Below are positions 1 through 8,155 of a DNA stretch of 64,000 nucleotides, piece by piece; within the stretch, counting starts at the first letter, position 1, and every line of letters starts with the position of its first letter. The position numbers and the translations under genes are program-made. The DNA is from Pelagibacteraceae bacterium (lineage in GTDB: Bacteria; Pseudomonadota; Alphaproteobacteria; HIMB59), in the NCBI GenBank assembly GCA_002705265.1, contig PAHR01000021.1, positions 1 to 64,000 on the forward strand, given 5' to 3'. A model generated the notes under the pieces. That model was not told the DNA's origin, ran no database searches, and worked only from the letters and a program-made list of their open reading frames with translations.

Positions 1-205
1 CTATTTCTGGATCCTGCATAGCTTCTTGCATTTTCTCCATAGATTCTACTTCTAAAACTTGGTAAATTTTGTTTTCATTATCTTTGGGATGGCCATATGC
101 TAGAACTTTGATTCCATACTTTTCTCTTGCAGCATCTGCACTTATGAAAAGTTGTTTCCATTTTTCATAACCCTCATTAATTTCTACATTCATAATTATT
201 TTCAT
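1..205 (-). CDS. Small ferredoxin-fold protein of unknown function, 3' end cut by window edge
   Basis: This gene is too short for the ORF track because it runs off the window. Reading leftwards from ATG at 205 gives 68 codons without a stop. An excellent ribosome binding site (AAAAAGGAGAAAT) lies just upstream and decides the start. The peptide begins MKIIMNVEINEGYEKWKQLF and continues with a pattern of strand, helix with a Trp-containing segment, GIKVLAYGHPKDN and a strand near YQVLEVES. This resembles small alpha/beta dimeric-barrel proteins such as DUF3764 or antibiotic-biosynthesis-monooxygenase-like proteins. The family is an inference from the pattern; no function is claimed. Confidence 0.6.
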   Translation of the reverse strand, partial: MKIIMNVEINEGYEKWKQLFISADAAREKYGIKVLAYGHPKDNENKIYQVLEVESMEKMQEAMQDPEI

Positions 206-297
206 ATATTTCTCCTTTTTTAATTAAATATATTATCATGCGATGCTGCATATGTGTTGCGCAAAGTTTTAATGAAAAATAAAAATGGTGGATTTAT

Positions 298-372
298 TGG
301 AGCGGGCGAAGGGATTCGAACCCTCGACTTCAACCTTGGCAAGGTTGCGCTCTACCCCTGAGCTACGCCCGC
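298..372 (-). tRNA. tRNA-Gly (anticodon GCC)
   Basis: The reverse complement folds as a complete cloverleaf. The 7-bp acceptor GCGGGCG/CGCCCGC is followed by discriminator T and an encoded CCA. The D arm contains GTAGCTCAGGGGTAGAGC, the anticodon stem-loop is AACCTTGCCAAGGTT with anticodon GCC, and the T arm contains GGTTCGAATCC. The span includes the encoded CCA (298-300). No intron is present. Confidence 0.97.
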
Positions 373-572
373 TTATTGTTGATTCTATTGGTGTTTTATG
401 ACTAAGCTACTTGGGTATAGCATCAAAGCCCGCCTATAGAAACACAAAGTGCGTTTTGCATTATATATTTTTGCATATTCAAGGCAATACACAGATTCAA
501 GTCTAAATGGATTCCCAGAATCTTTAAATGGAAAATTTAAGTGTAGTTTTTAGCTGTTATTCGCTTATTTAA

Positions 573-1352
573 CTAGTTTATTTTAATACTAGCGTCTGAT
601 AATAAATCATTTTTATAAAATTTATTAATAATAGGTTTACTTGCATTTAATATTATATCTAAACTATCTTTAGACAAATTAATAGTTTGGTTTTCATGAG
701 CTGTTTTTTTAAAATGTATATCTTTTAATAATGACCCAAGGTTTTTTTTATCTAAATACGTCTCTCCAAATTGATTTAAATTATTTTCAAAATCCTCATA
801 TTTTATAACAAAATCATATGCACTAAGATTATCACCAAGAATACCAAGCTGTTGAGAAAAAAAACTATAAGCATTTTCTTTAACAAATTTATCAAAGTTT
901 GCATATGTTTTAGATTTTGCATCACTAGATTCAATTTTTCTTTTTTTTTGCCAATTATAGTATGAAAATAAATTTGTAATTGGGTTTCTTATGGAAGTAA
1001 TATAACTGTAATTTAAAGCTTCTTGATAATTAGCTAGAATTTTTTTTAAAGACATATGTGGAGTAAATTTTCTTTTTATGATGAAAAAAGTTGGTTTAGG
1101 ATTTTTTTTTAGTAAAAATTTTAAATATCGATATAAAGTTGAGTAATATTCATAGCTGAATAAATCATTAAAATTAATACCAACTGCTGGGTTATTATAT
1201 TTATGATATTTTTTTCTGTATATCTCTTCTTCGTATAGAGAAGTAGTAAAATATTTTTCGGACAAATACTTTGATATGATGAATTCAGAAGTAGTGGAAC
1301 CTGTTTTAAGTGTTTTAACATAAAGAAATTTATTTTTCTTAGAAATAATCAC
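573..1352 (-). CDS. Sulfotransferase-family protein
   Basis: The 259-residue protein carries the two PAPS-binding signatures of cytosolic/carbohydrate sulfotransferases. A 5'-phosphosulfate loop lies near residues 13-21 (KTLKTGSTT) and a 3'-phosphate motif at about 120-131 (SIRNPITNLFS), with Arg, Pro and Ser in the expected places. It would transfer sulfate from PAPS to an unknown acceptor, perhaps a surface glycan. No signal peptide is visible. The called start at 1352 is GTG without a clear ribosome binding site, so the start is uncertain. It follows the RhaD-SDR gene after an 83-nt gap in the same direction and may be read through from that operon, but nothing ties it to sugar catabolism. 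Base composition is very AT-rich. Confidence 0.75.
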   Translation of the reverse strand: MIISKKNKFLYVKTLKTGSTTSEFIISKYLSEKYFTTSLYEEEIYRKKYHKYNNPAVGINFNDLFSYEYYSTLYRYLKFLLKKNPKPTFFIIKRKFTPHMSLKKILANYQEALNYSYITSIRNPITNLFSYYNWQKKRKIESSDAKSKTYANFDKFVKENAYSFFSQQLGILGDNLSAYDFVIKYEDFENNLNQFGETYLDKKNLGSLLKDIHFKKTAHENQTINLSKDSLDIILNASKPIINKFYKNDLLSDASIKIN

Positions 1353-1435
1353 ACTAAGCTTTATTGTTCTCTTCCACTATTCTCTTGTATCTTTTGCTAG
1401 CATTTCTATAGCTAATTTTTTAATCAATAAAAATT

Positions 1436-3466
1436 CTATCTTAAAGATGCCTCTATATTTCCACCATCAATGGTGATTACACTGGCTGTTGATTTATAAG
1501 ATATTGTTAAATGATAAAATGCATCGGCCACATCATTAACTTTTACTTCCTGTTTTAACAAATTTCCCGACATGTATTCATCAACTGTCAATCCTCTTGA
1601 TTTTGCTCTCTTAGAAATCATATCTGAATTTAAAAGACCACTGCGAATTCTATCAGCATTAACTCCATTAAATCGTATTCCATACTTACTTGACTCTACA
1701 ACATACTGTTTCATCAAGAACATTAGTGTTGCCTTAGGTAGTCCATAAGCAGCAAAGCCAGGACCCGGATTAACCGATTGTTTAGATATGTTAAATACTA
1801 CAGACCCTTTTGTTTTTTGTCTCTTCATTACATTAGTACCATGTTTAACAAAATAATGGTGTGCAAAAAAATTCAAATCAAAACTATCATCTAATTGTTT
1901 TTTTGATAGATCAGCTAATGAAGACTGAATAGCAAAACCTGCATTAGAAATTAATATATCTACTCCCCCATAAATGTGACAAATTTCATCAAACACATTT
2001 TTTACATTATTTTCTTTTGTAATATCACACTTTATATAAGTCATACCTGAAATATTTTCTTTAACTTTTTTGTGATCAATAATATCAAGTAGTATTATTT
2101 CAGCTCCCTCGTTTTGGAATTTCTTTGCTGTAGCATATCCTATTGCACCTAGCCCACCAGTAATAACGGCAACCTGGCCTTTTAACTTCTGACTAGATGG
2201 TTTTATTTTTGCTAGCTCTAATGGCCAATATTCCATTCTAAAAATTTCTTTTTCTGGTATCGATTTAAATGATCCAAATTTAGAAGCTTCTAAAATCACT
2301 GATAAAGAATTTAATCCAACATCCATAGCTATTTTAGCATCTTTAAATGAAGGTCCGGTTGAAAACATACCCATTCCTTTAACAAGAATCAGTCTTGGAT
2401 ATGGATCTAGCATTGATGCAGAAGAGTTATATTTGTGATTTCTTTTAAAATATTTTTTATAATCTTCTTTATATTTTTGAATAGATCGAATTATTATATT
2501 TTCAAGGTTTTTGCCCTTTTCTTTACTAAGATCTATTACTAAAGGATGAGACTTAATTCTAATCACATGATCTGGTGTTACAGGACCCTGTTGAGTGAAT
2601 TTTTTTAGATTTGGATGTGAGAAAAATTCATCAAAAAAAGATGGTTTTTTAAAATGAACAATTTTTCTTTCATAGTCATCTCCTTTTTTATTGGAAATTT
2701 GTTGTCTTATTAAATTTGAAACTACATGAACATTTATTTTTTTTTCTATATATTTTTGAATACGAATACTTTTAGATTTTTTAGCTAATTCTTTTTCTGC
2801 TTTGGTTATATATCTAATCATTCGCAAATAACTTTCCTTTGCATCATTTGCAAAAGTGAAGATACCATGGTTAAGCAGAATTAATCCTTTAACATTTTTA
2901 TTTTTCTCATAAACTTCTGCCGCTTTTTTTGCTAATTCAAAACCTGGCATAATGTAAGGAACGATGCCCATTTCATTACCAAAAACTTTTTTACAAAATT
3001 TTTCTGGATTTGGTTGGTCGATTAAAGCAAGAATTGCATTTGAATGAGAATGATCTACAAATTTATGAGGTAAAAAAGCATGAAGAAGTGTTTCAACAGA
3101 AGCGTTTGGAAAAGTTGTATCAAGCATGTATTTTCTTTGATAGTTAACCATTTGAAAATCATCTAACTTAGATAACTTTCTCATTTTAAGAAGATTATTC
3201 ATTTCTAAAGCAGGAAAGCCGTCTTCTTCAATATCTCCCATATCTTTTCCGCTACCTTTGACATAAATTACGTTTTCATTATTTCCTAAAAGAGTTTTTG
3301 TTGATGATTTAACTGAAGTGTTACCACCTCCGTGGAGAACAACAGTTGGATCATTTCCTAGTAATTGTGTTGTATAAATTCTTAAGGATAGATCTTTGCT
3401 AACCCCTCTTTTCCCATACTTTTTAATAAACGAATTTGCTTCAGTCTCTTTATATCTACTTTTCAT
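1436..3466 (-). CDS. Bifunctional class II aldolase / short-chain dehydrogenase (RhaD-AlDH type)
   Basis: The 676-residue fusion has a class II aldolase/adducin half (about 1-415) and a Rossmann SDR half (about 428-676). In the aldolase half, GGGNTSVK (46-53), Glu125, His139 and His141 (VDHSHSN) and His200 (LNHGIF) are the expected phosphate-binding and zinc-ligand positions. In the SDR half, TGGLGAIGYA binds NAD(P), and Tyr574 and Lys578 (YGLPK) form the catalytic pair. Proteins of this architecture cleave rhamnulose-1-phosphate or related ketose phosphates and oxidise or reduce the aldehyde product. It is the last catabolic gene of the system A operon, 21 nt after the ATPase gene. The substrate is inferred at family level only; no rhamnose isomerase or other rhamnose-specific gene is nearby. 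Confidence 0.87.
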   Translation of the reverse strand: MKSRYKETEANSFIKKYGKRGVSKDLSLRIYTTQLLGNDPTVVLHGGGNTSVKSSTKTLLGNNENVIYVKGSGKDMGDIEEDGFPALEMNNLLKMRKLSKLDDFQMVNYQRKYMLDTTFPNASVETLLHAFLPHKFVDHSHSNAILALIDQPNPEKFCKKVFGNEMGIVPYIMPGFELAKKAAEVYEKNKNVKGLILLNHGIFTFANDAKESYLRMIRYITKAEKELAKKSKSIRIQKYIEKKINVHVVSNLIRQQISNKKGDDYERKIVHFKKPSFFDEFFSHPNLKKFTQQGPVTPDHVIRIKSHPLVIDLSKEKGKNLENIIIRSIQKYKEDYKKYFKRNHKYNSSASMLDPYPRLILVKGMGMFSTGPSFKDAKIAMDVGLNSLSVILEASKFGSFKSIPEKEIFRMEYWPLELAKIKPSSQKLKGQVAVITGGLGAIGYATAKKFQNEGAEIILLDIIDHKKVKENISGMTYIKCDITKENNVKNVFDEICHIYGGVDILISNAGFAIQSSLADLSKKQLDDSFDLNFFAHHYFVKHGTNVMKRQKTKGSVVFNISKQSVNPGPGFAAYGLPKATLMFLMKQYVVESSKYGIRFNGVNADRIRSGLLNSDMISKRAKSRGLTVDEYMSGNLLKQEVKVNDVADAFYHLTISYKSTASVITIDGGNIEASLR

Positions 3467-3487
3467 TTAAGTTCCCTTCCTTTGAAA

Positions 3488-4546
3488 TTAATCTACTCTT
3501 TTTGATGTTGATTGATCAAAAATATGAGCTTTATCAATATTTATAGAAAGAGGAATAAGGTCTCCGCTTTTAATATTTGAGCGCCCTCCAGATTGAACAA
3601 TTCTAAATTCATTATCATCAAGCATAGCTATAATATGCGTTTCCGATCCTGTTGTTTCAACTAAAATTACTTCAGCTTTTATATTTGACTCAGAATCGAT
3701 TACGATATCAGTGGGCCTTATGCCATAAACAACTTCCTGATTATTAGTTATATTTTGCTTTGAATGAGACAATTCCTGATTTTTTAATTTAACAGTCTTC
3801 CTGTCAGTGGCCATACCTCTTAAAAGATTAATTGCTGGTGACCCTATGAAATCGGCAACAAATAAATTGTTTGGCTTCTCATAAATTTCATTAGGATTTG
3901 CAATTTGTTCTATTATCCCATTATTCATGATTACAATTTCATCAGCCATGGTCATTGCTTCAATTTGATCATGCGTAACATATACCGTTGTTGCATTTTG
4001 CTGATTGTGTAATTTTCTAATTTCTAGTCTCATGTGGGCTCTTAATTTTGCGTCAAGGTTTGACAAAGGTTCATCAAATAAAAATACCTTTGGGTCTCTG
4101 ACAAGAGCCCTGCCCATTGCAACTCTCTGGCGCTGACCACCAGATAGTTCCTTTGGTGTTCTTTTTAAATATTCGGTAAGATTTAAAACTGTAGCAGCCC
4201 ACTCAACTTTATTTTTTATTTCTTCAGTTCCCATTTTTCTAATTTGTAAACTAAATGCAATGTTATCAAAAACATTCATTTGCGGATAAAGAGCATAGTT
4301 TTGAAAAACCATAGCTATGTCACGATCTCTTGGATGGATATTATTAACAATATTGCCACCGATAGAAATTTCTCCGCTAGTAATGGTTTCTAAACCAGCT
4401 GTCATTCTAAGAAGCGTGGTTTTACCACAACCCGAAGGACCTAATAAAACAACAAATTTTTGATTACTTATAGTGAGATTGATATCCTTTAAAACTTCAA
4501 CAGAGCCAAAATTTTTTTTGATATTTTTATATTCTACTTCAGACAT
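3488..4546 (-). CDS. MalK/UgpC-type sugar ABC transporter ATPase (system A)
   Basis: This 352-residue ATP-binding subunit energises the system A importer on the cytoplasmic face. All catalytic elements are canonical: Walker A GPSGCGKTT (about 37-45), Q-loop in MVFQNYALYP, signature LSGGQRQRVAMGRAL, Walker B LFDEPLSNLDA and switch histidine in VTHDQIEAM. A C-terminal regulatory TOBE/OB domain follows (about 240-352). The gene overlaps the end of the preceding dehydrogenase gene by 8 nt, which implies translational coupling. It is the only ATPase in system A, so it probably works as a homodimer with the permeases encoded on the other strand. Confidence 0.92.
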   Translation of the reverse strand: MSEVEYKNIKKNFGSVEVLKDINLTISNQKFVVLLGPSGCGKTTLLRMTAGLETITSGEISIGGNIVNNIHPRDRDIAMVFQNYALYPQMNVFDNIAFSLQIRKMGTEEIKNKVEWAATVLNLTEYLKRTPKELSGGQRQRVAMGRALVRDPKVFLFDEPLSNLDAKLRAHMRLEIRKLHNQQNATTVYVTHDQIEAMTMADEIVIMNNGIIEQIANPNEIYEKPNNLFVADFIGSPAINLLRGMATDRKTVKLKNQELSHSKQNITNNQEVVYGIRPTDIVIDSESNIKAEVILVETTGSETHIIAMLDDNEFRIVQSGGRSNIKSGDLIPLSINIDKAHIFDQSTSKRVD

Positions 4547-5840
4547 TTATTAATCCGTCTAATTGATTACTATCTCCAGCTAAATCTAGAATGGTATAGC
4601 GATCTCTTATGAACCTAGCATACTTTAAAGCATCTTTGTAAAAATTGCTATCAAGTTTAGCGTCTTCTGGGGTTCTTAGCGCCCCACATTCTCCCATTGA
4701 ATTCCAAATTGTATTATAGTCCAACATCTTTTCTCTAAGTGGCTGAACAAATTCAAGCCAATTTTTTGAGAAAAAATTATTAATATAATCTGATTTTTCT
4801 GTATCAAATAATTTTGGTTTCATTATCTCTTTTATGTTGTCTAACATTGGTTCTCCAAGTTTTTGAATAATTTCTTCTTCGGGTATTTCTGTAGGATTAA
4901 TTGTTGGTGGGCTATCATTGTTCAAAATGGCATTTTGAAATTTTGATATGCTAATTGTAGCAATGCCAACTTGCTCGCCATGAGAAGTTCCTGGATGTAT
5001 ATCTTTTGCAAACATATCTATATAATGAGAAATTCCGTGTTCTCCCATACTTCCTACGTGAGTTGTTTGAGTAAAAGAAGTTCCTAGCCCCATGATTGCT
5101 GAAATTCTTGTTAGTAATGCTAAAGCATTAATGTCGCCAGATGCAATTGATGAAGCGTTTTTTATCATTTCATTTTCATATAAAGCTAGCAAATAATAGG
5201 GCGTTGGTTGATAGTCTGTGTTAAGAAGTTTATGGGACATTAGCCAGTCAACTTGAGCTGTAGTACGACAAATAACATCTGCAAAAGCTGCAGCCGTCAA
5301 TCTTTTAGGACATTTACTTAAAACTTCCAAATCAAAAAAAACTCCCTGCGCATAATGCGCAACTAATGATTTTTTAATCCCTTTGAAAGATATTGAAGCA
5401 GTCCCTGTTGTGTAAGCATTCATGGGTGTGGTCGCAAATACAGAATAAACTTTTTTCTCTAAAAAGGTTGCATATTTAATACTGTCACTAACCGTACCTG
5501 ACCCAACTGCGATCATTCCATCATAATTTTGAAGTTTTGTCCTAAGAAAATCAACGCCTTCTATACTTGAAGAAGGTTTTTCCCAAACATATTCATGAAT
5601 GTTTGCTTTGCCCTTTATATTGTTAATTATTCTTGATCCCATTGCTTTATAAGTAAATGGATCGCTGACTAATAAGAGCTTTTGATTAGGGTGCAACTTA
5701 TTAATTAATTCTGCTTCCAAGCCATCAAGACTCTCAGATATTTCTATTTTCTTTATAGGGATTCCATAATTTTTATTATCAGCAGGATTAATCCACTTAC
5801 CATTAGAAAGATCATCAATAACTCCGTTGTGTTTATTCAT
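4539..5840 (-). CDS. Glycerol-1-phosphate dehydrogenase-like (EgsA/AraM family) enzyme, copy 1
   Basis: This is an NAD(P)- and metal-dependent dehydrogenase of the iron-containing alcohol dehydrogenase fold, about 433 residues. The dinucleotide loop is AVGSGTVSDSIKYA. Metal-ligand histidines lie in HVGSMGEHGISHYIDM and HPGTSHGEQVG. The track starts at 5903, but I use the ATG at 5840. The encoded MNKHNGVIDDLSNGKWINP aligns with the N-terminus of its paralogue at 27454 (MTDYLGVINSLIKGDYISP), and this cuts the overlap with the kinase gene to 8 nt. Family members oxidise or reduce glycerol phosphate; here the substrate may be another polyol phosphate. It lies between an FGGY kinase and an ATPase gene. 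Confidence 0.84.
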   Translation of the reverse strand: MNKHNGVIDDLSNGKWINPADNKNYGIPIKKIEISESLDGLEAELINKLHPNQKLLLVSDPFTYKAMGSRIINNIKGKANIHEYVWEKPSSSIEGVDFLRTKLQNYDGMIAVGSGTVSDSIKYATFLEKKVYSVFATTPMNAYTTGTASISFKGIKKSLVAHYAQGVFFDLEVLSKCPKRLTAAAFADVICRTTAQVDWLMSHKLLNTDYQPTPYYLLALYENEMIKNASSIASGDINALALLTRISAIMGLGTSFTQTTHVGSMGEHGISHYIDMFAKDIHPGTSHGEQVGIATISISKFQNAILNNDSPPTINPTEIPEEEIIQKLGEPMLDNIKEIMKPKLFDTEKSDYINNFFSKNWLEFVQPLREKMLDYNTIWNSMGECGALRTPEDAKLDSNFYKDALKYARFIRDRYTILDLAGDSNQLDGLINV

Positions 5841-7356
5841 GTTTGTATTTTTCTGTAAATTCAACGAGTGATTTATTGATTGATTTATTAGAGTCATAAA
5901 CATTTTTATAAATATTAATTAAATCTTCATATTTAGATTTATTATTAAGATTTGGTTTAATTAATTTTGTTTTACCGCTCATTTTTTCAGCGGATTCTTT
6001 TATGCTTCCATACCAGCCCGCTCCATAAGCTGCAATCATTGCAGCGCCCAAAGATGATGCTTCTACGGTGTCTGCTATTAAAACATTTTTTCCAGAAGCA
6101 TCAGCTAACATTTGAACCCATGTTGGGCTATTAGCGCCGCCCCCAATTGCTAAATATTCTTTAACATTAATTCCTGTTTCTTTTTCAATGTTTTGGGTTC
6201 TAAAAACTGCATCTAGGGTTAATCCCTCTAATATTGATCTATAAATATGGTATGGGGTGTGGCTTATACTTAATCCTGCAATAACACCTCTTGCATAGGA
6301 ATCCCAATACGGATCCATAACTCCTCCTGTATAAGGTTGCAATATTAAACCATCACTTCCTATAGGTATTTTATTAACCTGTGTTTCAAGATTTTTAAAA
6401 AAGTTTTTATCTTTTCTATCGCCTTGAATAAATTGATCTACGTACCAGTTAACAAGTAAGGCTCCTGACAATAGAACATTTTCAAAAATATATCCCTCTC
6501 CGTGAGCAGCTATTTCAGTTCTCCAATTTCTAGATATTTTGTAATCATTAGACCATACTCCTGAAACAACAGCCGAACCCAAATTTATATAAGCACGATC
6601 TGACTTCGTACAATTCGTTCCCAATCCGGCAAGCTGACCATCACCACCAGCAGCAAAAATTTGCAAACCTTCCTTCAGCCCTGTTTCTTTAGCGGCATTC
6701 ATGGAAACTTTTCCAATCAATGATCCAGGTTTAAATGATTTTGGGAGTTTTGATTCATCTATTTCTAAATGACCAAGGATTTCCTTTGACCAACATTTAT
6801 TTACAACATCAAACATACCGTGGGGATCTGAACTTATCCAACCAGTATTAAATTCACCTGACAGCCGATGAACTAAAAAAGCTTGAACATCAGCAAAACA
6901 ATTAACCTGATCAAAAATTTTTCTTTCATGTTTTTTAAGCCAAAATACTCTATATAAACAAGGACATGGGTCTTTAGGCCTACCGGTAATCTCATGAATA
7001 CGATTGTCTCCCATGATTTCATTTAACTCTTCAACTTCTTCAACTGCTCTTTTGTCCATCCAAACCGTAGCAGGATAAACAGCAGCTCCTTGATTATCTA
7101 ATTTTGCGAGGGTCTCCCTTTGATTTGATATAGCTATAGCATCAACTTCATTTATATTTATTTTTTTACTTAGCTCATTACAAGAAACGCAAAAGGCATT
7201 CCACCAGTCTTCAACATTTTGCTCAAACTTTTCTAAGCTTGGATTGTTTAAGGGTATATCGCATCTGCCTTCAGCAATTGCATTACCGTCAATATCCCAT
7301 GCTATTGCCTTCGTAGATTGAGTTGAACTATCAACTCCAATTACAAGACGACCCAT
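5833..7356 (-). CDS. FGGY-family carbohydrate kinase, xylulokinase-like (system A)
   Basis: The 507-residue protein has the two-domain FGGY fold. The N-terminal phosphate loop is GVDSSTQSTKAIAWD, followed by ISNQRET and WMDKRA. The catalytic aspartate region is GGDGQLAGLGT, and the C-terminal ATP-binding motif is IGGGANSPTWVQMLAD. It phosphorylates a sugar or polyol with ATP; the length and motifs are closest to xylulokinases, but the sugar cannot be named. It starts 1 nt after the SDR stop and ends overlapping the dehydrogenase start by 8 nt (ATGAATAA). A likely role is the activating step for the substrate imported by system A. Confidence 0.88.
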   Translation of the reverse strand: MGRLVIGVDSSTQSTKAIAWDIDGNAIAEGRCDIPLNNPSLEKFEQNVEDWWNAFCVSCNELSKKININEVDAIAISNQRETLAKLDNQGAAVYPATVWMDKRAVEEVEELNEIMGDNRIHEITGRPKDPCPCLYRVFWLKKHERKIFDQVNCFADVQAFLVHRLSGEFNTGWISSDPHGMFDVVNKCWSKEILGHLEIDESKLPKSFKPGSLIGKVSMNAAKETGLKEGLQIFAAGGDGQLAGLGTNCTKSDRAYINLGSAVVSGVWSNDYKISRNWRTEIAAHGEGYIFENVLLSGALLVNWYVDQFIQGDRKDKNFFKNLETQVNKIPIGSDGLILQPYTGGVMDPYWDSYARGVIAGLSISHTPYHIYRSILEGLTLDAVFRTQNIEKETGINVKEYLAIGGGANSPTWVQMLADASGKNVLIADTVEASSLGAAMIAAYGAGWYGSIKESAEKMSGKTKLIKPNLNNKSKYEDLINIYKNVYDSNKSINKSLVEFTEKYKHE

Positions 7357-7357
7357 A

Positions 7358-8080
7358 CTAGTAATCTTGCTTTGTAGGCGTTACAACAATTTCTTGCATA
7401 ATAACTTTTTGGGGCATCTCGTAAGCAAAAAGTATCATTTTAGCAACATAGTCTGGCGAAATTCTACCACCTATTCTTTCAATATTTTTTTTATAAGCGG
7501 CTAAAGTATTTGGATCTGTAATGCCCTTTAACACCTCGGCTTCAATATTACCTGGTGATAAAACAATTACTCTAACATTGTGAGGAGAAAGATATCCTCT
7601 AATACTTTCTGAAATGGCATGAACAAAATATTTAGTGCCACAATATACCGTATGATCTTCGTATACTTTCCTACCTGCAATTGAGCTCATATTAACAATC
7701 GTTCCAGATTTACGTGCCTTCATATCACTCATAACAGCAAAAATTCCATTCATGACCCCTTTAGTATTAACGTCAATCATTTCATCCCACTCTGAAGGAT
7801 CTTGGGTGCTTATGTCCGCGAGTCTTGCCACTCCAGCATTATTAAATAACATGTCTGTCGGCCCATATTGTTTTTCTGCTTCTCTTATTGCTGTCACAAC
7901 AGCGTCCCTATCTCGGACATCAACTTTTTTACATATAGAGTTTTTAAGATTGAATGATTCCATAATTTCCAATCTTCTAGCTAATAGCAGTGTTGGGTAT
8001 CCGGCGTTTGAGAAAGCTTTAGCAGTGGCTTCGCCAATTCCTGAGCTGGCACCTGTAATTACCGCAAGAGGTTTTGTCAT
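7358..8080 (-). CDS. NADP-type short-chain dehydrogenase/reductase (system A)
   Basis: This is a classical 240-residue SDR. The cofactor loop TGASSGIGEATA (about 10-21) is followed by LLARR, which suggests NADP(H) preference. NNAGVA and the catalytic Ser (NMSSIAG), Tyr and Lys (YCGTK) are all present. The size and motifs resemble YdfG-like serine/3-hydroxy acid or polyol dehydrogenases. It is the second gene of the system A operon, between the binding-protein gene and the kinase gene. It may oxidise the imported polyol or reduce an aldehyde; the direction is not determined by sequence. The ORF on the opposite strand (7752-8084) is a shadow. Confidence 0.88.
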   Translation of the reverse strand: MTKPLAVITGASSGIGEATAKAFSNAGYPTLLLARRLEIMESFNLKNSICKKVDVRDRDAVVTAIREAEKQYGPTDMLFNNAGVARLADISTQDPSEWDEMIDVNTKGVMNGIFAVMSDMKARKSGTIVNMSSIAGRKVYEDHTVYCGTKYFVHAISESIRGYLSPHNVRVIVLSPGNIEAEVLKGITDPNTLAAYKKNIERIGGRISPDYVAKMILFAYEMPQKVIMQEIVVTPTKQDY

Positions 8081-8109
8081 TTAAAAAATTTTTATATTTC
8101 TATTAACTC

Positions 8110-8140
8110 AACTAGGGCGATTATATCTATCGCCCTAGTT
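8110..8140 (-). promoter_or_regulatory. Intercistronic hairpin after the system A binding-protein gene
   Basis: A perfect 12-bp inverted repeat (AACTAGGGCGAT / ATCGCCCTAGTT) flanks a 7-nt loop between the stop of the binding-protein gene and the SDR start. No run of T follows directly, so it is not a classical intrinsic terminator. It more likely protects the upstream mRNA from 3' decay or reduces downstream expression, as known for malE-malF-type operons. A comparable hairpin lies at the same operon position in system B. Confidence 0.6.
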
Positions 8141-8155
8141 ATTAATATTTAATTA

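Noticed and set aside
373-572. Possible small RNA or second tRNA in the gap beside tRNA-Gly
   Set aside because: No second cloverleaf, conserved RNA motif or open frame with a ribosome binding site was found in these 200 nt.
7752-8084. 110-residue plus-strand ORF opposite the SDR gene
   Set aside because: It is entirely antisense to a gene with complete SDR motifs, has no family resemblance and no ribosome binding site; a shadow ORF.
8110-8140. Classical Rho-independent terminator for this hairpin
   Set aside because: No T run directly follows the stem on the transcribed strand, and the downstream genes appear to be part of the same operon.
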